Positions 8,296 to 18,400 of a stretch of DNA of 64,000 nt are shown here, piece after piece. Source of the DNA: Paenibacillus harenae (GTDB lineage Bacteria > Bacillota > Bacilli > Paenibacillales > Paenibacillaceae); assembly GCF_030812415.1 (NCBI RefSeq), contig NZ_JAUSST010000008.1, positions 186,001 through 250,000 on the forward strand. The letters are read 5' to 3'. A program made the translations under genes and the position numbers. A model generated the notes under the pieces. The model saw only the letters and a program-made list of their open reading frames with translations, made no database searches and was not told the DNA's origin. How positions within the stretch are numbered: the first letter of the stretch is position 1; every line of letters starts with the position of its first letter.

Positions 8296-9675
8296 ATGGT
8301 GTTAAACAAAAAATGGGCGGCGCTTTGCCTTGCCGCTGTCATGATGATCGTGCTGCTGGGAGCCTGCGGCTCTAACAGCAACAGCAATAACGGAGGCGCA
8401 ACCGAAGCGCCGAGCACGAATGCAACCGAGGATCCAAGCACAAATGCAACCGAAGAGCCAAGCACAGGCTCGTCCGAGACCAAGCTGACCGGCGATTTCG
8501 AGATTCAATACTTCGTCGGCGGTTATGGCGACAAGTGGTGGAAGAAGGTCATTGCCGATTTCGCGGCAGCGAATCCGGAGCTTAACATCAAGGAGAGCGC
8601 CGGTCCGAAAATCAACGAGCAGAACAAACCGCGCTGGATCGGGGGCAACCCGCCGGATTTCGTCTACATTGACGGTCCGAACCTGAACGACCGCCAGATG
8701 GTCGAAGACGGCCAACTCGAGGACCTGACCGACTGGCTGAAGGATGCCAACAACATCGACGGCGACAAGATCCTCGACGCGCTGGCTCAACAGCCGCAGC
8801 AATATGACGGCAAGATCTACAATATCCCGCTCGTTCTGAACTCGTGGGGCATTTTCTGGGATAAGGCTTTATTCAAGGAGAAGGGCTACGCCGAACCGAC
8901 CGACTTCCAATCGTTCCTCGAAGTCAGCGAGAAAATCAAGGCAGACGGCATTACGCCTTATATCCATACCGGCAAATATCCTTACTACATCAACGGCTCG
9001 ATTCTGTATCCGGCGATCGTCTCGAACAATAACGACGACTACACGATCTTGCAAGACATGGCGGCGAACAAGATCGAAGCTTACCAAAGTCCGGCCGTTC
9101 TCGCAGCTTTGAACCAAATCGCGGAAATGCGCGACAAGGGCCTGATCGACAAGGCGGCCATCCAAATCAACCATACCGACTCGCAAATGATGTTCCTGCA
9201 GCATAAAGACGCGTTCATCTCCAACGGCCTCTGGCTGCCGAACGAAATGGCGAAGGACGTACCGGAAGGCTTCGACTTCGGCTTCATTCCGTCGCTCACT
9301 CAGAAGCCGGGCGGCAAGGTCGTCGCGAACACGTCCACCGCCACTGTCGCAATCGCAAAAAATGCGAAGAACAAAGAAGCGGCGAAGGCGTTCCTGCAGT
9401 TCGTTTTCTCCAAGGCTCAAGCTTCCCAGTGGGCGGAGCTGAGCGGCGCTCCTTCCAACATCAAAGGCGACATCAGCAGCTCGAATGCGCCTAGCTTCGT
9501 TAAGGATGCAGCGAAGTATCTGACGGATCCCAACACGGTCGTCATCCCGACGATTACGTTCAACGCGGACGTCGATACGGAAATGCAGAATGCGACGGAT
9601 GCGTTGACGATCGGCAAGATTACGCCGGACGAGTGGGTTAAACGCGTAACCGATGTCGTCGCCAAGGTCAAGTAA
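8296..9675 (+). CDS. Carbohydrate ABC importer substrate-binding lipoprotein
   Basis: 459 residues from the ATG at 8296, preferred over an earlier in-frame ATG because GGGGAGG lies 11 bases upstream and MVLNKKW begins a typical signal peptide. The lipobox is LLGACG. A serine/threonine/asparagine-rich linker with three near-copies of ATE-x-PST(N/G) follows. The body is a family-1 binding protein for (oligo)saccharides (NPPDFVYIDGP, YNIPLVLNSWGIFWDKALF, GLWLPNEMAKD). Two permease genes follow, making this the transport subunit of the importer. No ATPase gene is present; a shared MsmX/MsiK-type ATPase elsewhere is the usual arrangement in Bacilli. Confidence 0.92.
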   Translation: MVLNKKWAALCLAAVMMIVLLGACGSNSNSNNGGATEAPSTNATEDPSTNATEEPSTGSSETKLTGDFEIQYFVGGYGDKWWKKVIADFAAANPELNIKESAGPKINEQNKPRWIGGNPPDFVYIDGPNLNDRQMVEDGQLEDLTDWLKDANNIDGDKILDALAQQPQQYDGKIYNIPLVLNSWGIFWDKALFKEKGYAEPTDFQSFLEVSEKIKADGITPYIHTGKYPYYINGSILYPAIVSNNNDDYTILQDMAANKIEAYQSPAVLAALNQIAEMRDKGLIDKAAIQINHTDSQMMFLQHKDAFISNGLWLPNEMAKDVPEGFDFGFIPSLTQKPGGKVVANTSTATVAIAKNAKNKEAAKAFLQFVFSKAQASQWAELSGAPSNIKGDISSSNAPSFVKDAAKYLTDPNTVVIPTITFNADVDTEMQNATDALTIGKITPDEWVKRVTDVVAKVK

Positions 9676-9710
9676 CATTCTCTAGCTTATCGATTTGAAA
9701 AACCGTGGAA

Positions 9711-9750
9711 GCGGAGGCACCCAGGGCGCGAGCCTGAAGGATGCCTCCGC
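9711..9750 (+). promoter_or_regulatory. Intra-operon hairpin between binding-protein and permease genes
   Basis: GCGGAGGCA (9711-9719) pairs perfectly with TGCCTCCGC (9742-9750), and a nested CAGG/CCTG pair (9722-9725, 9733-9736) lies in the loop. There is no following T-run. Such structures after binding-protein genes are known to stabilise the upstream message, or partly terminate, so that binding protein outnumbers permease. That role here is an inference. Confidence 0.5.
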
Positions 9751-9778
9751 GAATTTACTTGAAAGGAAGGCGGCCCGC

Positions 9779-10681
9779 ATGAAGTCGGTATCGGAAAAGC
9801 TTCAGCGCAACTTGTTCATCGCCACGTTCATCGTTCCGACTCTCGTATTTTTCTTCATCTTCACCATCTATCCGGTCATGCAGGCGCTGTACTACTCGAT
9901 GTTCGATTGGTCGGGGATGTCGGATACGAAGGATTTCATCGGCTTCGACAACTTTACGAATATGTTCAAAGACCCGATCGTTCTAAGAGCCATCGGCAAC
10001 GACTACCTTCTCGTGGCGGGCAAGATCGTCGGAATCATGGTTCTGGCAACCTTCTTCGCCGTCGCTCTGACACGCTTCAACTTTAAGCTGGCGGGCTTTT
10101 TCCGGTCGATATTTTTTATCCCGAACGTGATCTCCGTCGTCGTCATCGGCGTGCTGTGGAACTTCATTTATAACCCGCAGATCGGCTTCCTGAACGCGTT
10201 CCTCTCCCTGTTTACGGAAGAGAAGGTGACGATCGCCTGGCTCGGCTTCACCTCGCATACGATCTATATGCTGCTGCCTCCAGCCATCTGGGCGGGTATC
10301 GGCTTCTATATGATTCTGTTGATCGCAGCGATTCAGAATATTCCGGAGTCCTACTACGAGGCGGCCCAATTGGAGGGCGCGAGTCAGTGGAAGCAGTTCA
10401 GGAACATCACGGTTCCCCTCATTTGGGAGCAGATGAAGGTATCCATCATCAACATCATGATGACGACGCTCAACGGCTCCTTCGTCATCGTCTGGATCAT
10501 GACGGAAGGCGGACCGGACAATTCGACTCATGTTATGGGCTCGTACCTGTACCAGATGGCTTTCCGGCAATATCATTTCGGCTACGCGGCGGCCATAGGG
10601 GTGCTTATTCTCGTTCTGTCCCTGATCACAACGGTCATCCTGCAGCGGCTGCTCCGTCATGAATCGGTCGAACTGAGCTAG
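9779..10681 (+). CDS. Carbohydrate ABC transporter permease (MalF/UgpA-like)
   Basis: 300 residues from the ATG at 9779. An earlier in-frame TTG exists, but AAGGAAGG ends 8 bases before this ATG and the product length is then typical. Six hydrophobic segments are visible, beginning LFIATFIVPTLVFFFIF. The cytoplasmic EAA loop reads YYEAAQLEGASQWKQFRNIT. Membrane component of the sugar importer, to be paired with the MalG-like subunit encoded 21 bases downstream. Confidence 0.93.
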   Translation: MKSVSEKLQRNLFIATFIVPTLVFFFIFTIYPVMQALYYSMFDWSGMSDTKDFIGFDNFTNMFKDPIVLRAIGNDYLLVAGKIVGIMVLATFFAVALTRFNFKLAGFFRSIFFIPNVISVVVIGVLWNFIYNPQIGFLNAFLSLFTEEKVTIAWLGFTSHTIYMLLPPAIWAGIGFYMILLIAAIQNIPESYYEAAQLEGASQWKQFRNITVPLIWEQMKVSIINIMMTTLNGSFVIVWIMTEGGPDNSTHVMGSYLYQMAFRQYHFGYAAAIGVLILVLSLITTVILQRLLRHESVELS

Positions 10682-10702
10682 AGGTCAAAGGGGGACAACA
10701 GA

Positions 10703-11548
10703 ATGAATATGGGCATCAAAAATCCGGTCGTCAAGCTTATTTTCTTCGCTATTCTTGTCATATGGAGCATCTCTGTGCTGTATCCGTTGTTGTGGACGCT
10801 GTTAGACGCATTGAAAAACAACGAGCAGTTTTTCTTAAACGCGCCGTGGGCGCCGCCTGAATTTCCATTGCTATGGTCGAACTTTTCCTATGTCTGGAAC
10901 AAGTATCATTTCGACGTGTACTTTATCAACTCGATCGTGGTGACGGGCGGCTCGACGCTGCTCGGCTTGCTGCTGTCCGCTACGACTGCTTACGTGCTGG
11001 CCCGGTACAAATTCAAGGGAAGCAACGGGTTGTATTTGCTCTACATCTCGTCGATGATGGTTCCGTTTATTTTGGCGCTTATCCCGTTGTTTTTCCTGAT
11101 GGATTCCATGAATCTGATCAATACCAAAATCGGTCTTATCTTCGTATATACGTCCAGCGTCATCGCGTTCGGCGTGTTCGTGCTGGTCGGTTTCTTCAAG
11201 TCGTTGCCGAAGGAGCTCGAGGAAGCTGCGGTTATCGACGGAGCCTCACATTACGGAACGTTCTTCCGCGTCATGCTGCCGCTGTCGCAGCCGGGACTTA
11301 TCACGGTCGGCATCGTGAACGTCCTGAACATCTGGAACGAATATATCGTGGGCACCATCCTGATCAACGATCCCGCGCAGTATACACTGCCTATCGAAAT
11401 TGGGATTATGCAGGCCGAAATGCAATACCGCACCGAATGGGGTCCGCTGTTCGCGGCTCTTCTTATGACGATCATTCCGGTGCTTATCGTCTATATTATT
11501 TTCCAGAAGAAAATCGCTAGCGGCATTACGGCAGGAGCAGTTAAGTAG
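10703..11548 (+). CDS. Carbohydrate ABC transporter permease (MalG/UgpE-like)
   Basis: 281 residues with six hydrophobic segments, beginning LIFFAILVIWSISVLYPLLW. The EAA loop is ELEEAAVIDGASHYGTFFRV, typical of the second permease of CUT1 importers. AAAGGGGGAC precedes the ATG; a second ATG two codons later is possible. Last gene of the importer operon. The only convincing terminator downstream is at 11859. Confidence 0.93.
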   Translation: MNMGIKNPVVKLIFFAILVIWSISVLYPLLWTLLDALKNNEQFFLNAPWAPPEFPLLWSNFSYVWNKYHFDVYFINSIVVTGGSTLLGLLLSATTAYVLARYKFKGSNGLYLLYISSMMVPFILALIPLFFLMDSMNLINTKIGLIFVYTSSVIAFGVFVLVGFFKSLPKELEEAAVIDGASHYGTFFRVMLPLSQPGLITVGIVNVLNIWNEYIVGTILINDPAQYTLPIEIGIMQAEMQYRTEWGPLFAALLMTIIPVLIVYIIFQKKIASGITAGAVK

Positions 11549-11858
11549 CAGAATAGCAGGTGTTCTCCAAGGACGTCGAAGGAAATGCGCAAGCTGCTGG
11601 CAATGAATGCGATAACGGGACAGGTCCTCTCTATCGCCGTCCCCATTGCATCCGCACAGCTTTGGTTTTGTTCTCGGCACGAATGCCAAGTTTCAAACAT
11701 GGGCGCGCACGGATATTGAATCTGTAACCAAGAAAAACAAGCAATTCAATAAATGGCGGCTACAAGGTGGTTATCCCTGTACCGCCATTTGGCGTTCAAT
11801 CGAGGGAGTGCCCTGAATGAACAGGATCCTCGGGCGTTTCTGCTGATCCCGCCCTCAA
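11549..11858. other. Intergenic stretch with one inverted repeat
   Basis: No supported gene. A 44-codon open frame (11584-11718) starts with ATG but lacks a ribosome site and resembles nothing I know. An inverted repeat AAATGGCGG (11751-11759) / CCGCCATTT (11782-11790) lacks a T-run. It could be a transcript-stabilising structure or a weak terminator after the permease gene. Confidence 0.4.
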
Positions 11859-11901
11859 AAAGCCGGTTGCACTGAAACCATCAGAGCAGCCGGCTTTATT
11901 G
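11859..11901 (+). terminator. Intrinsic terminator after the sugar importer operon
   Basis: AAAGCCGGTTGC (11859-11870) pairs with GCAGCCGGCTTT (11886-11897), with one G-U pair and a 15-base loop, followed by ATT. The T-run is short, so efficiency is uncertain. The 230 bases from here to 12130 hold the presumed promoter of the EPS operon and only a three-codon ATG frame behind AAAGGAG; no other feature was seen. Confidence 0.6.
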
Positions 11902-12130
11902 CGTGAAAGGAGAAATGTACATGCGAAAGTAATTGGTCTCGCCAATCAATTTGTAGCCCGATTGATTTTTCTATATTATGGCATTAGTCGACATTTTACG
12001 CCAAGTTATGATATTCTCTCTATGAGAATGTAGTCAACTTGTTGATGCGCTTTGAATCTACGCCGATTTCTAACCAGATAACTATATATTGTACATTTTA
12101 TGAGGATGAATATTAGGCGGGTGATCAACT

Positions 12131-13012
12131 ATGGGGAAAATAGCAGTCATAGAAGAGATTATGGGTGAGCGGGAAGTAAAACAGTACTTTGAAACTTGGC
12201 TCGAGACAATCATACGTTCGCGCATTCCGATAACAGCAATCTTCTTAAAGGCTGTGACTTCTTTACATGGATCGGATGAACAAGAGCATCATGTGCAAGA
12301 TCATGTTACATTTTTTTTGCAATCTAAAATACGCAAAACGGATTTGCTTTTCCAGCTATCGGATGGGAACCATTGGGGGATTTTCTTTCTTCAAAACAGC
12401 GCAGTTGAAGCAAAGGCATTTTTGAATCGGATTTTTTCTATTTTAAAGGAAGAACAATCTCATCCCATAGAATTGAAAGCTTCTATTACAGAAATACGAA
12501 ACAATGATGTTACGTTTGAAGCATTAATTAACAAAAATAAACAGCGGCTCGCTGATCACGAGCAATCAAGCTGGACGATTGAAGAGATTGCCGATTATCG
12601 TATGCAGCCCATTGAGATAGTAAAGGTAAGCATTATAGAGCATAATGAAATATTTCGGCAAGTGCTTGAGATAACACTTAACCAATTGGATTTGCCTCAT
12701 TTCACCTTTGACATTACTACTTACGAAGATGGCTACAGTTTTTTGGAAATGGATCATTATAAAACCGGACAACTCCATCTTATTTTGATGAATGATATTT
12801 TGCCTCGTAAAAATGGTTTCGAAATTTTGCACAATTTGCGAAAAATGCCGAATGCTAAGAAGTTTATTATTTACATGATGTCAGAACGGAATTATGAAGG
12901 TGCAATGCTTAATGCTTATGAAGGCGGCGTAGACGAATATATAGTCAAACCATTTAATTTGCGGTTGTTAGAGGCGAAAATCAAGCGGACATTTGCGAGG
13001 TTCTGGTTATGA
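12131..13012 (+). CDS. Degenerate GGDEF plus degenerate receiver regulator, likely c-di-GMP receptor
   Basis: 293 residues in two domains. Residues ~20-140 resemble a GGDEF domain, but the catalytic motif reads S77-D-G-N-H (LLFQLSDGNHWGIFFL), so cyclase activity is not expected. The inhibitory-site motif RxxD is kept as R68-K-T-D71, exactly five residues before the motif, as in receptors such as B. subtilis YdaK. Residues ~164-290 are receiver-like (VSIIEHNEIFRQ; LHLILMNDILPRKNG; EYIVKPFNLRLL). The usual phosphoacceptor position is N221 with D222 beside it, and the acidic pair is altered; K273 remains. First gene of a four-gene coupled operon (ATGA overlap with the next gene). I infer a c-di-GMP-reading regulator of the synthase. 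The GGDEF assignment is by eye. Confidence 0.68.
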   Translation: MGKIAVIEEIMGEREVKQYFETWLETIIRSRIPITAIFLKAVTSLHGSDEQEHHVQDHVTFFLQSKIRKTDLLFQLSDGNHWGIFFLQNSAVEAKAFLNRIFSILKEEQSHPIELKASITEIRNNDVTFEALINKNKQRLADHEQSSWTIEEIADYRMQPIEIVKVSIIEHNEIFRQVLEITLNQLDLPHFTFDITTYEDGYSFLEMDHYKTGQLHLILMNDILPRKNGFEILHNLRKMPNAKKFIIYMMSERNYEGAMLNAYEGGVDEYIVKPFNLRLLEAKIKRTFARFWL

Positions 13013-14055
13013 TCCATTTGTCTGTTTCCTTTCTCGCAATCGTCATAGTCGCTCTATTAGCCATTCTAGGGTTATTTACGGTTTACTTGTTTATCCAACG
13101 GGAGCGTGAAGCTTCTTTCAACAAGAATCGTAAGTCCTACTTGCAGCGATCTACGCAGCTTTGGAATGTCTATTTATTTGAAGAAGGACTATTTTCTGTT
13201 CGATTGGTGCCACGGAGCAGGGCGGATGTCGAGGCCATTGAAATTATATTTTTATCCTACCTCAAAAATATTGCAAGCCCGGCAATACGATTGGAAATAA
13301 AAAACTTTTCCAATCGTTACCTAAAGGAATTCTATAAAAAGGATTTGGCAAGTAAACGCTGGAGTACTCGGATGAATGCACTATATCGTATTGCTGATTT
13401 TGGTATGGATGAATTACTGGATACTTGCCGAAGCATTGAGCATAAAAAAATTTCTAAGGAAGAGCGTTTTCAGCTATTAAAAATCTATTCGCTTTTTCAA
13501 CCTGACTTGTTCACGGAAAAGCTGAAACAGCTGCAGGACGGCTATTCCGAGAGTGAATATCGAAGATTGCTTGTATTGCTGGATGATGATCTATTCATCC
13601 GGTTCTTTGATGCTTTTCAAGATTGGTCGTTGAATATTCAATTTGCGCTGATCGATACGGCGGCCGTAAGAAGAAATGCACCATACGTTGATAAATTAAA
13701 GCATTTGCTATCTCATAATAATGCCGAGATCAGAATCAGAGCCTTAAAGGGTATTTATGAAATCGGTATTATTGATGAGATCGAGATCTATTTGCCGTTT
13801 GTTAGCTCGGATGTATGGGAAGAGCGCTTGATGGCGGCCAAAATTTTCAAACATGCGCCGCTAGCCAACATGTATACGTATCTGGAGCAGCTCCTTCAGG
13901 ATGAAAACTGGTGGGTACGTTCACAAGCAGCCGAAACGATCGCCGAAGCTCGACAAGGCGGTGAAAGACTGCAGCAATTTATTCAATACGCTGATGACGA
14001 ATATGCGGTCGATATGGCAAAAGAAACGCTAATGAGAAAGCAGGAAAGCAGATGA
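13009..14055 (+). CDS. Membrane-anchored HEAT-repeat protein of the EPS operon
   Basis: 348 residues. An N-terminal transmembrane helix (~5-28, VSFLAIVIVALLAILGLFTVYLF) is followed by a long cytoplasmic-type helical region. The latter half shows HEAT-like repeats (SHNNAEIRIRALKGIYEIG; SSDVWEERLMAAKIFKHAP; QDENWWVRSQAAETIAEAR). HEAT solenoids usually serve as protein-binding scaffolds. Its start overlaps the previous stop (ATGA) and its own stop overlaps the glycosyltransferase start. I infer an adaptor between the receiver/GGDEF-like regulator and the membrane synthase. No enzymatic motif is seen. Confidence 0.75.
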   Translation: MIHLSVSFLAIVIVALLAILGLFTVYLFIQREREASFNKNRKSYLQRSTQLWNVYLFEEGLFSVRLVPRSRADVEAIEIIFLSYLKNIASPAIRLEIKNFSNRYLKEFYKKDLASKRWSTRMNALYRIADFGMDELLDTCRSIEHKKISKEERFQLLKIYSLFQPDLFTEKLKQLQDGYSESEYRRLLVLLDDDLFIRFFDAFQDWSLNIQFALIDTAAVRRNAPYVDKLKHLLSHNNAEIRIRALKGIYEIGIIDEIEIYLPFVSSDVWEERLMAAKIFKHAPLANMYTYLEQLLQDENWWVRSQAAETIAEARQGGERLQQFIQYADDEYAVDMAKETLMRKQESR

Positions 14056-15473
14056 GAATGCTAGATTACGCTATGTCGTTTTTTGGCGGCATCATTCTAT
14101 TCTATATGTTATTCGTCATTATATCGTATTTCATGATGTTTATCACGGCTATGTTTGACGTACGCAAGCGTTATCGTTTAGATCATTCGGAGTATGACGA
14201 TGCGCATATTGATGCCTTTTATTCCAAGCCAGTATCTTTGCTTGTTCCTGCATACAATGAGGAGGTAGGAGTTGTCGATACCGTCTATTCATTATTGAAT
14301 TTACGCTATCCGCAAACGGAAATTATTATTATCAACGATGGATCTACAGATAGCACGCTTCAGACGATCATTGATCATTTTGAAATGAAGCCTGTAAAAA
14401 AAATGATCCGCGAGCATATTCCGACAAAACAGGTTATCCAAGTTTATGAATCTGCCATTTATAGCAACTGTATTTTAATTGATAAAGTAAATGGCGGCAA
14501 GGCAGATGCCTTGAATGTCGGGATTAATATGTCGAAATACCCGTATTTTTGTTCGATTGATGGAGACTCCATATTGGACGAGAAGTCATTGCTGCGTGTT
14601 ATGAAGCCGATTATTTTATCCGATGGAGAAGTCGTCGCCGCAGGCGGCAATATACGCATCGCCAATGGTGCGAAAATGCAGCTCGGTTCCGTTTATGAGA
14701 CAAGATTGCCTGAAAATTACTTGGTCATCATGCAAGTTGTCGAATATTTTCGAGCGTTTTTAATGGGGCGTATCGCGTTAAGCAAATTTAATCTGGTACT
14801 TATTATTTCAGGCGCTTTTAGTGTATTCTCTAAAAAATGGGCGGTTGAAGCCGGAGGATATTCGGCTAATCTCATAGGAGAAGATATGGAGCTTGTCGTC
14901 CATATTCATCGCTTGATTAAAGAGAAGAAGGAGAAGAAGCGGATTGAATTTGTGCCAGACCCGGTATGCTGGACAGAAGCGCCCCAAACAGCGAAAGTAC
15001 TGCGAAATCAACGAAGACGATGGCATCAAGGATTAATCGAAAGTTTGTGGAAACATAAGAAAATGACGCTCAATCCTAGATATGGGGCGATCGGACTCAT
15101 TTCCTTCCCTTATTTTTGGCTTGTTGAATGCTTGGGCCCCATTATCGAACTCGGGGGCTATGTTTATATTGTTGCGGCCTTTTTTATGGGAAGTATTTAT
15201 TATGAGATCGCAATTGCACTGGTGTTGCTGTTTATCATTTACGGGATGATTTTTTCGGTTGCATCCGTCTTATTCGAGGCTTGGAGCATGAATACTTATC
15301 CGAAAAAAAGAGAACTGTTGCACATCCTTGTGCTGTCATTGACTGAAATGTTCTGGTATCGACCGCTTACGCTGTTATGGCGCTGTGAAGGCTTATTCCG
15401 ATTTGTCATAGGAAAAAGTGAATGGGGCAATATGAAACGCGTCGGTATCGCTGAAAAGGGGAAAAGCGCATGA
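14052..15473 (+). CDS. Processive family-2 glycosyltransferase (polysaccharide synthase)
   Basis: 473 residues. Hydrophobic segments lie at ~10-34 and in the C-terminal third (~345-410, 425-440) around a cytoplasmic GT2 domain. Motifs of processive synthases are present: VPAYNEE with ND96GST, D170-G-D172 (DxD), GE277D278 and QRRRW (320-324) followed by HQG. This set is shared by cellulose, hyaluronan and poly-GlcNAc synthases. The sugar donor and product cannot be read from sequence. Overlaps its neighbours by ATGA at both ends. It would polymerise and export the glycan at the membrane, controlled by the regulator and HEAT protein encoded before it. No BcsB or PgaB homologue is seen. Confidence 0.9.
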   Translation: MRMLDYAMSFFGGIILFYMLFVIISYFMMFITAMFDVRKRYRLDHSEYDDAHIDAFYSKPVSLLVPAYNEEVGVVDTVYSLLNLRYPQTEIIIINDGSTDSTLQTIIDHFEMKPVKKMIREHIPTKQVIQVYESAIYSNCILIDKVNGGKADALNVGINMSKYPYFCSIDGDSILDEKSLLRVMKPIILSDGEVVAAGGNIRIANGAKMQLGSVYETRLPENYLVIMQVVEYFRAFLMGRIALSKFNLVLIISGAFSVFSKKWAVEAGGYSANLIGEDMELVVHIHRLIKEKKEKKRIEFVPDPVCWTEAPQTAKVLRNQRRRWHQGLIESLWKHKKMTLNPRYGAIGLISFPYFWLVECLGPIIELGGYVYIVAAFFMGSIYYEIAIALVLLFIIYGMIFSVASVLFEAWSMNTYPKKRELLHILVLSLTEMFWYRPLTLLWRCEGLFRFVIGKSEWGNMKRVGIAEKGKSA

Positions 15474-18400
15474 AGCGGATTTATATCATTGTCATCATCG
15501 TAATCGTTGTTTTAGCAGCTCTTCTTACGCCGGTTGTATGGTGGTATGCAGAGGATGAAAAACCCCTGAACGTGGCCATATTGGATAAGACAGTTCCTAA
15601 TGAAACCTATCGCGAGCATTTGGGTGTAAACTGGTTTTTAAATCATTATAAATACACCATTGATGAGCAAGCGTATAATTTGAAAGAGCATTACTATGGT
15701 ACGCTTCCTAATGATGCTGCGAAACAGGTGGAAGTAAAGCCGTTTCCAGCAGACTTCAACCATTATGATGTGATTTATTTAGCAGATACTTATGGCGTAT
15801 ACAAGGATGACTTTACAGAGCGCAGGCGTTTAGGCGAACGTTCTGAAAAAATTGTCGGCGGTCTGGAGATGGAAGAATGGCAGAATATTGCGGCTCGCTT
15901 AGCCAGTCCTAAAAAAAGTATGCTGATCGCTGAATTCAATTCATTTGCTTCTCCAACATCAGAACCAGTCAGAAGAGAATTGCAAGACTATTTAGGGCTT
16001 ACATGGTCAGGTTGGATTGGACGATATTTCGATGAACTGGATTATCATAAAAATTTAGAAATTCCGCAATGGGTAGTAGATCAATATGGGGATAACTGGT
16101 CTTACAAGGACGGAGGTTTTATCCTCTTTAATGAGTTGACAGAGAAGCTTGTTATATTAGAGCAGAAAAAGCATGTCACAACAGCAGGCATCAAGGTGCA
16201 ATTCACGGATAAAGGAAAACAGTTTTTTGGCAAATCTGCTAATACGGAATACCAATACTGGTTCGATATTGTTACGCCTAATTATGAAGAGGATATGTTA
16301 GCGCGATACGCATGGGATTTAACGGATGAAGGAATTGCGAAGTTGGAGGAGTTCGGTATCCCTCAGCAATTTGCAGCTATTATATCGCAGGAAAAGAGAT
16401 ATACAACGAGTTACTATTTCGCCGGCGACTTTAATGATGTATCGCGTGTGCCAAGTATCTATCAAATTAAAGGTTTGCCCACGGTGTATAAATATTTGGA
16501 GAAGTATGCGGATCGTTCCTTTTACTGGTCGATTTATATGCCAGTCATGAAGAAAATAGTTGAACACTTTGAGGATAAACAAATTGAAGTGGTGAATCAG
16601 GAACAGCTGAATTATAACGCGCGCATTCAAGGAAAAGCTTTTGAAGTGATGAAGGATGGCAAATGGGAGCCGATTGTCATTAAAGGTGTCAATATCGGAA
16701 TGGGCAAACCGGGTGCTTTCCCTGGAGAAGCAGCAATTACTGAGGAAGAATATTACCGTTGGTTCAATCAAATTGCCGAGATGAATGCCAATATGATACG
16801 CGTATATACCATACATCCCCCCGGATTTTATCGTGCGCTGGCCAAATACAACGAGGAGCATCCAGAACAGCCGCTTTATGTGCTTCATGGCGTATGGATA
16901 AATGAGCAAAATCTGGAAGAGTCGCTGGATGCTTATGAGAAAGAAAATCTGGCGCAGTTTCAGCAAGAAATGAAACGCTTGGTTGATGTCATTCATGGTA
17001 ACATTTATATTGAGCATGAGGCAGGTCATGCTTCGGGATTGTACGATGCGGATGTCTCCAAATATGTCGTTGGCTGGGTGCTGGGCATCGAGTGGTACCC
17101 GAAAATGGTTGTCGGCACGAATGAGAAGCATGCAAATATCGGACAGTATGACGGTACCTATTTCGAGACGGAAAATGCAGCGCCGTTTGAACGTTGGCTG
17201 GCGGAACAAATGGATTTGATCACGGTTTACGAGAAGGATAAATACAATTGGATGCGCCCCATGAGCTTTACAAACTGGGTCACAACTGATTTGCTTGACC
17301 ATCCATCCGAACCGTCTGAAGATGAGGATTTAGTAAGCGTGAATCCAAATGTTATCTATACGAAGGGCGACATGCAAGCCATTGGCGAGTTTGCTTCCTA
17401 TCATGTGTACCCTTATTACCCCGATTTTTTTAACTATGATCGAGATTATTTAAATTACGTAGATTTTAGAGGCAACAAAAACAGCTATGCTGCCTATTTA
17501 AAGGAGCTGCATGCAGCGCATCGCATGCCTGTTCTGATTGCTGAATTCGGCATTCCAGGTTCCCGCGGAATGACCCATGAGAATGTTTACGGCTGGAATC
17601 AAGGATTCATGTCTGAGCAGGCGCAAGGAGAAACGCTGCAGCATTTGTTTGAAGACATTATGCATGAAGGGTTGCTTGGCGGACTTGTGTTCACCTGGCA
17701 GGATGAATGGTTCAAGCGCACTTGGAATACGATGGATTATGATAATCCCAATCGCCGGCCGTTCTGGTCCAATACGCAAACAAATGAGCAGCATTTTGGC
17801 TTATTAAGCTTTGATCGACTGAAAGCTAAAGTAGACGGAAATACAGAGGAGTGGGAAGGAACGCAATTATTTGGCACGTCACCCTCTGAAGCGACCGATT
17901 TTGCTGCCGATTATGATGAGCAATATTTATATATCAAATTAAAAAGCGAACTGCTGGAAAAAGCATCTCCTCGTATTTTATTAGATGTCGTACCTGAACA
18001 AGGGAATATGTCAGCAACCATGATCAAAGATATTACGTTTTCCAATGGCGTCGATTTTATTGTTGAGCTTAATAAAAATCATGATTCTCGTATCGTCATT
18101 GATGAGTATTACGATTTGTATGAATATTTGTACAGTCGCAGTTTAAAGCTGATTCCATCTCGCATGGAGGTTCCCGTTAATAATAGCGGTAAATTTGCGC
18201 CCATCTACTATGTATTGAATAAGCAGCTGTATTTGCCTGAGGAAGACAGAGTGACCGATTTCAGTTTCTATGAAACAGGCAAGCTGATGCAGGGGAATGC
18301 TAATCCGGAAGCGGAGGACTATAACTCACTTGTTGACTATAACTGGTCGGATGACGTTATTGAACTGCGCATTCCGTGGCTGCTGATCCAGGCAAAAGAT

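Noticed and set aside
8398..8470. Tandem near-repeats in the binding-protein gene (ATE-x-PST units)
   Set aside because: Three imperfect units in a flexible lipoprotein linker; not a CRISPR, VNTR of note or regulatory repeat.
11584..11718. 44-codon open frame after the permease gene
   Set aside because: No ribosome site and no recognisable composition; likely chance.
11751..11790. Inverted repeat AAATGGCGG/CCGCCATTT
   Set aside because: No T-run and no target-site duplication or transposase nearby; only mentioned as an intergenic hairpin, not as a mobile element.
16319..17302. A 327-codon antisense frame inside the glycosidase-like gene
   Set aside because: The sense frame has domain motifs and an operonic position; the antisense product resembles nothing and has no ribosome site.
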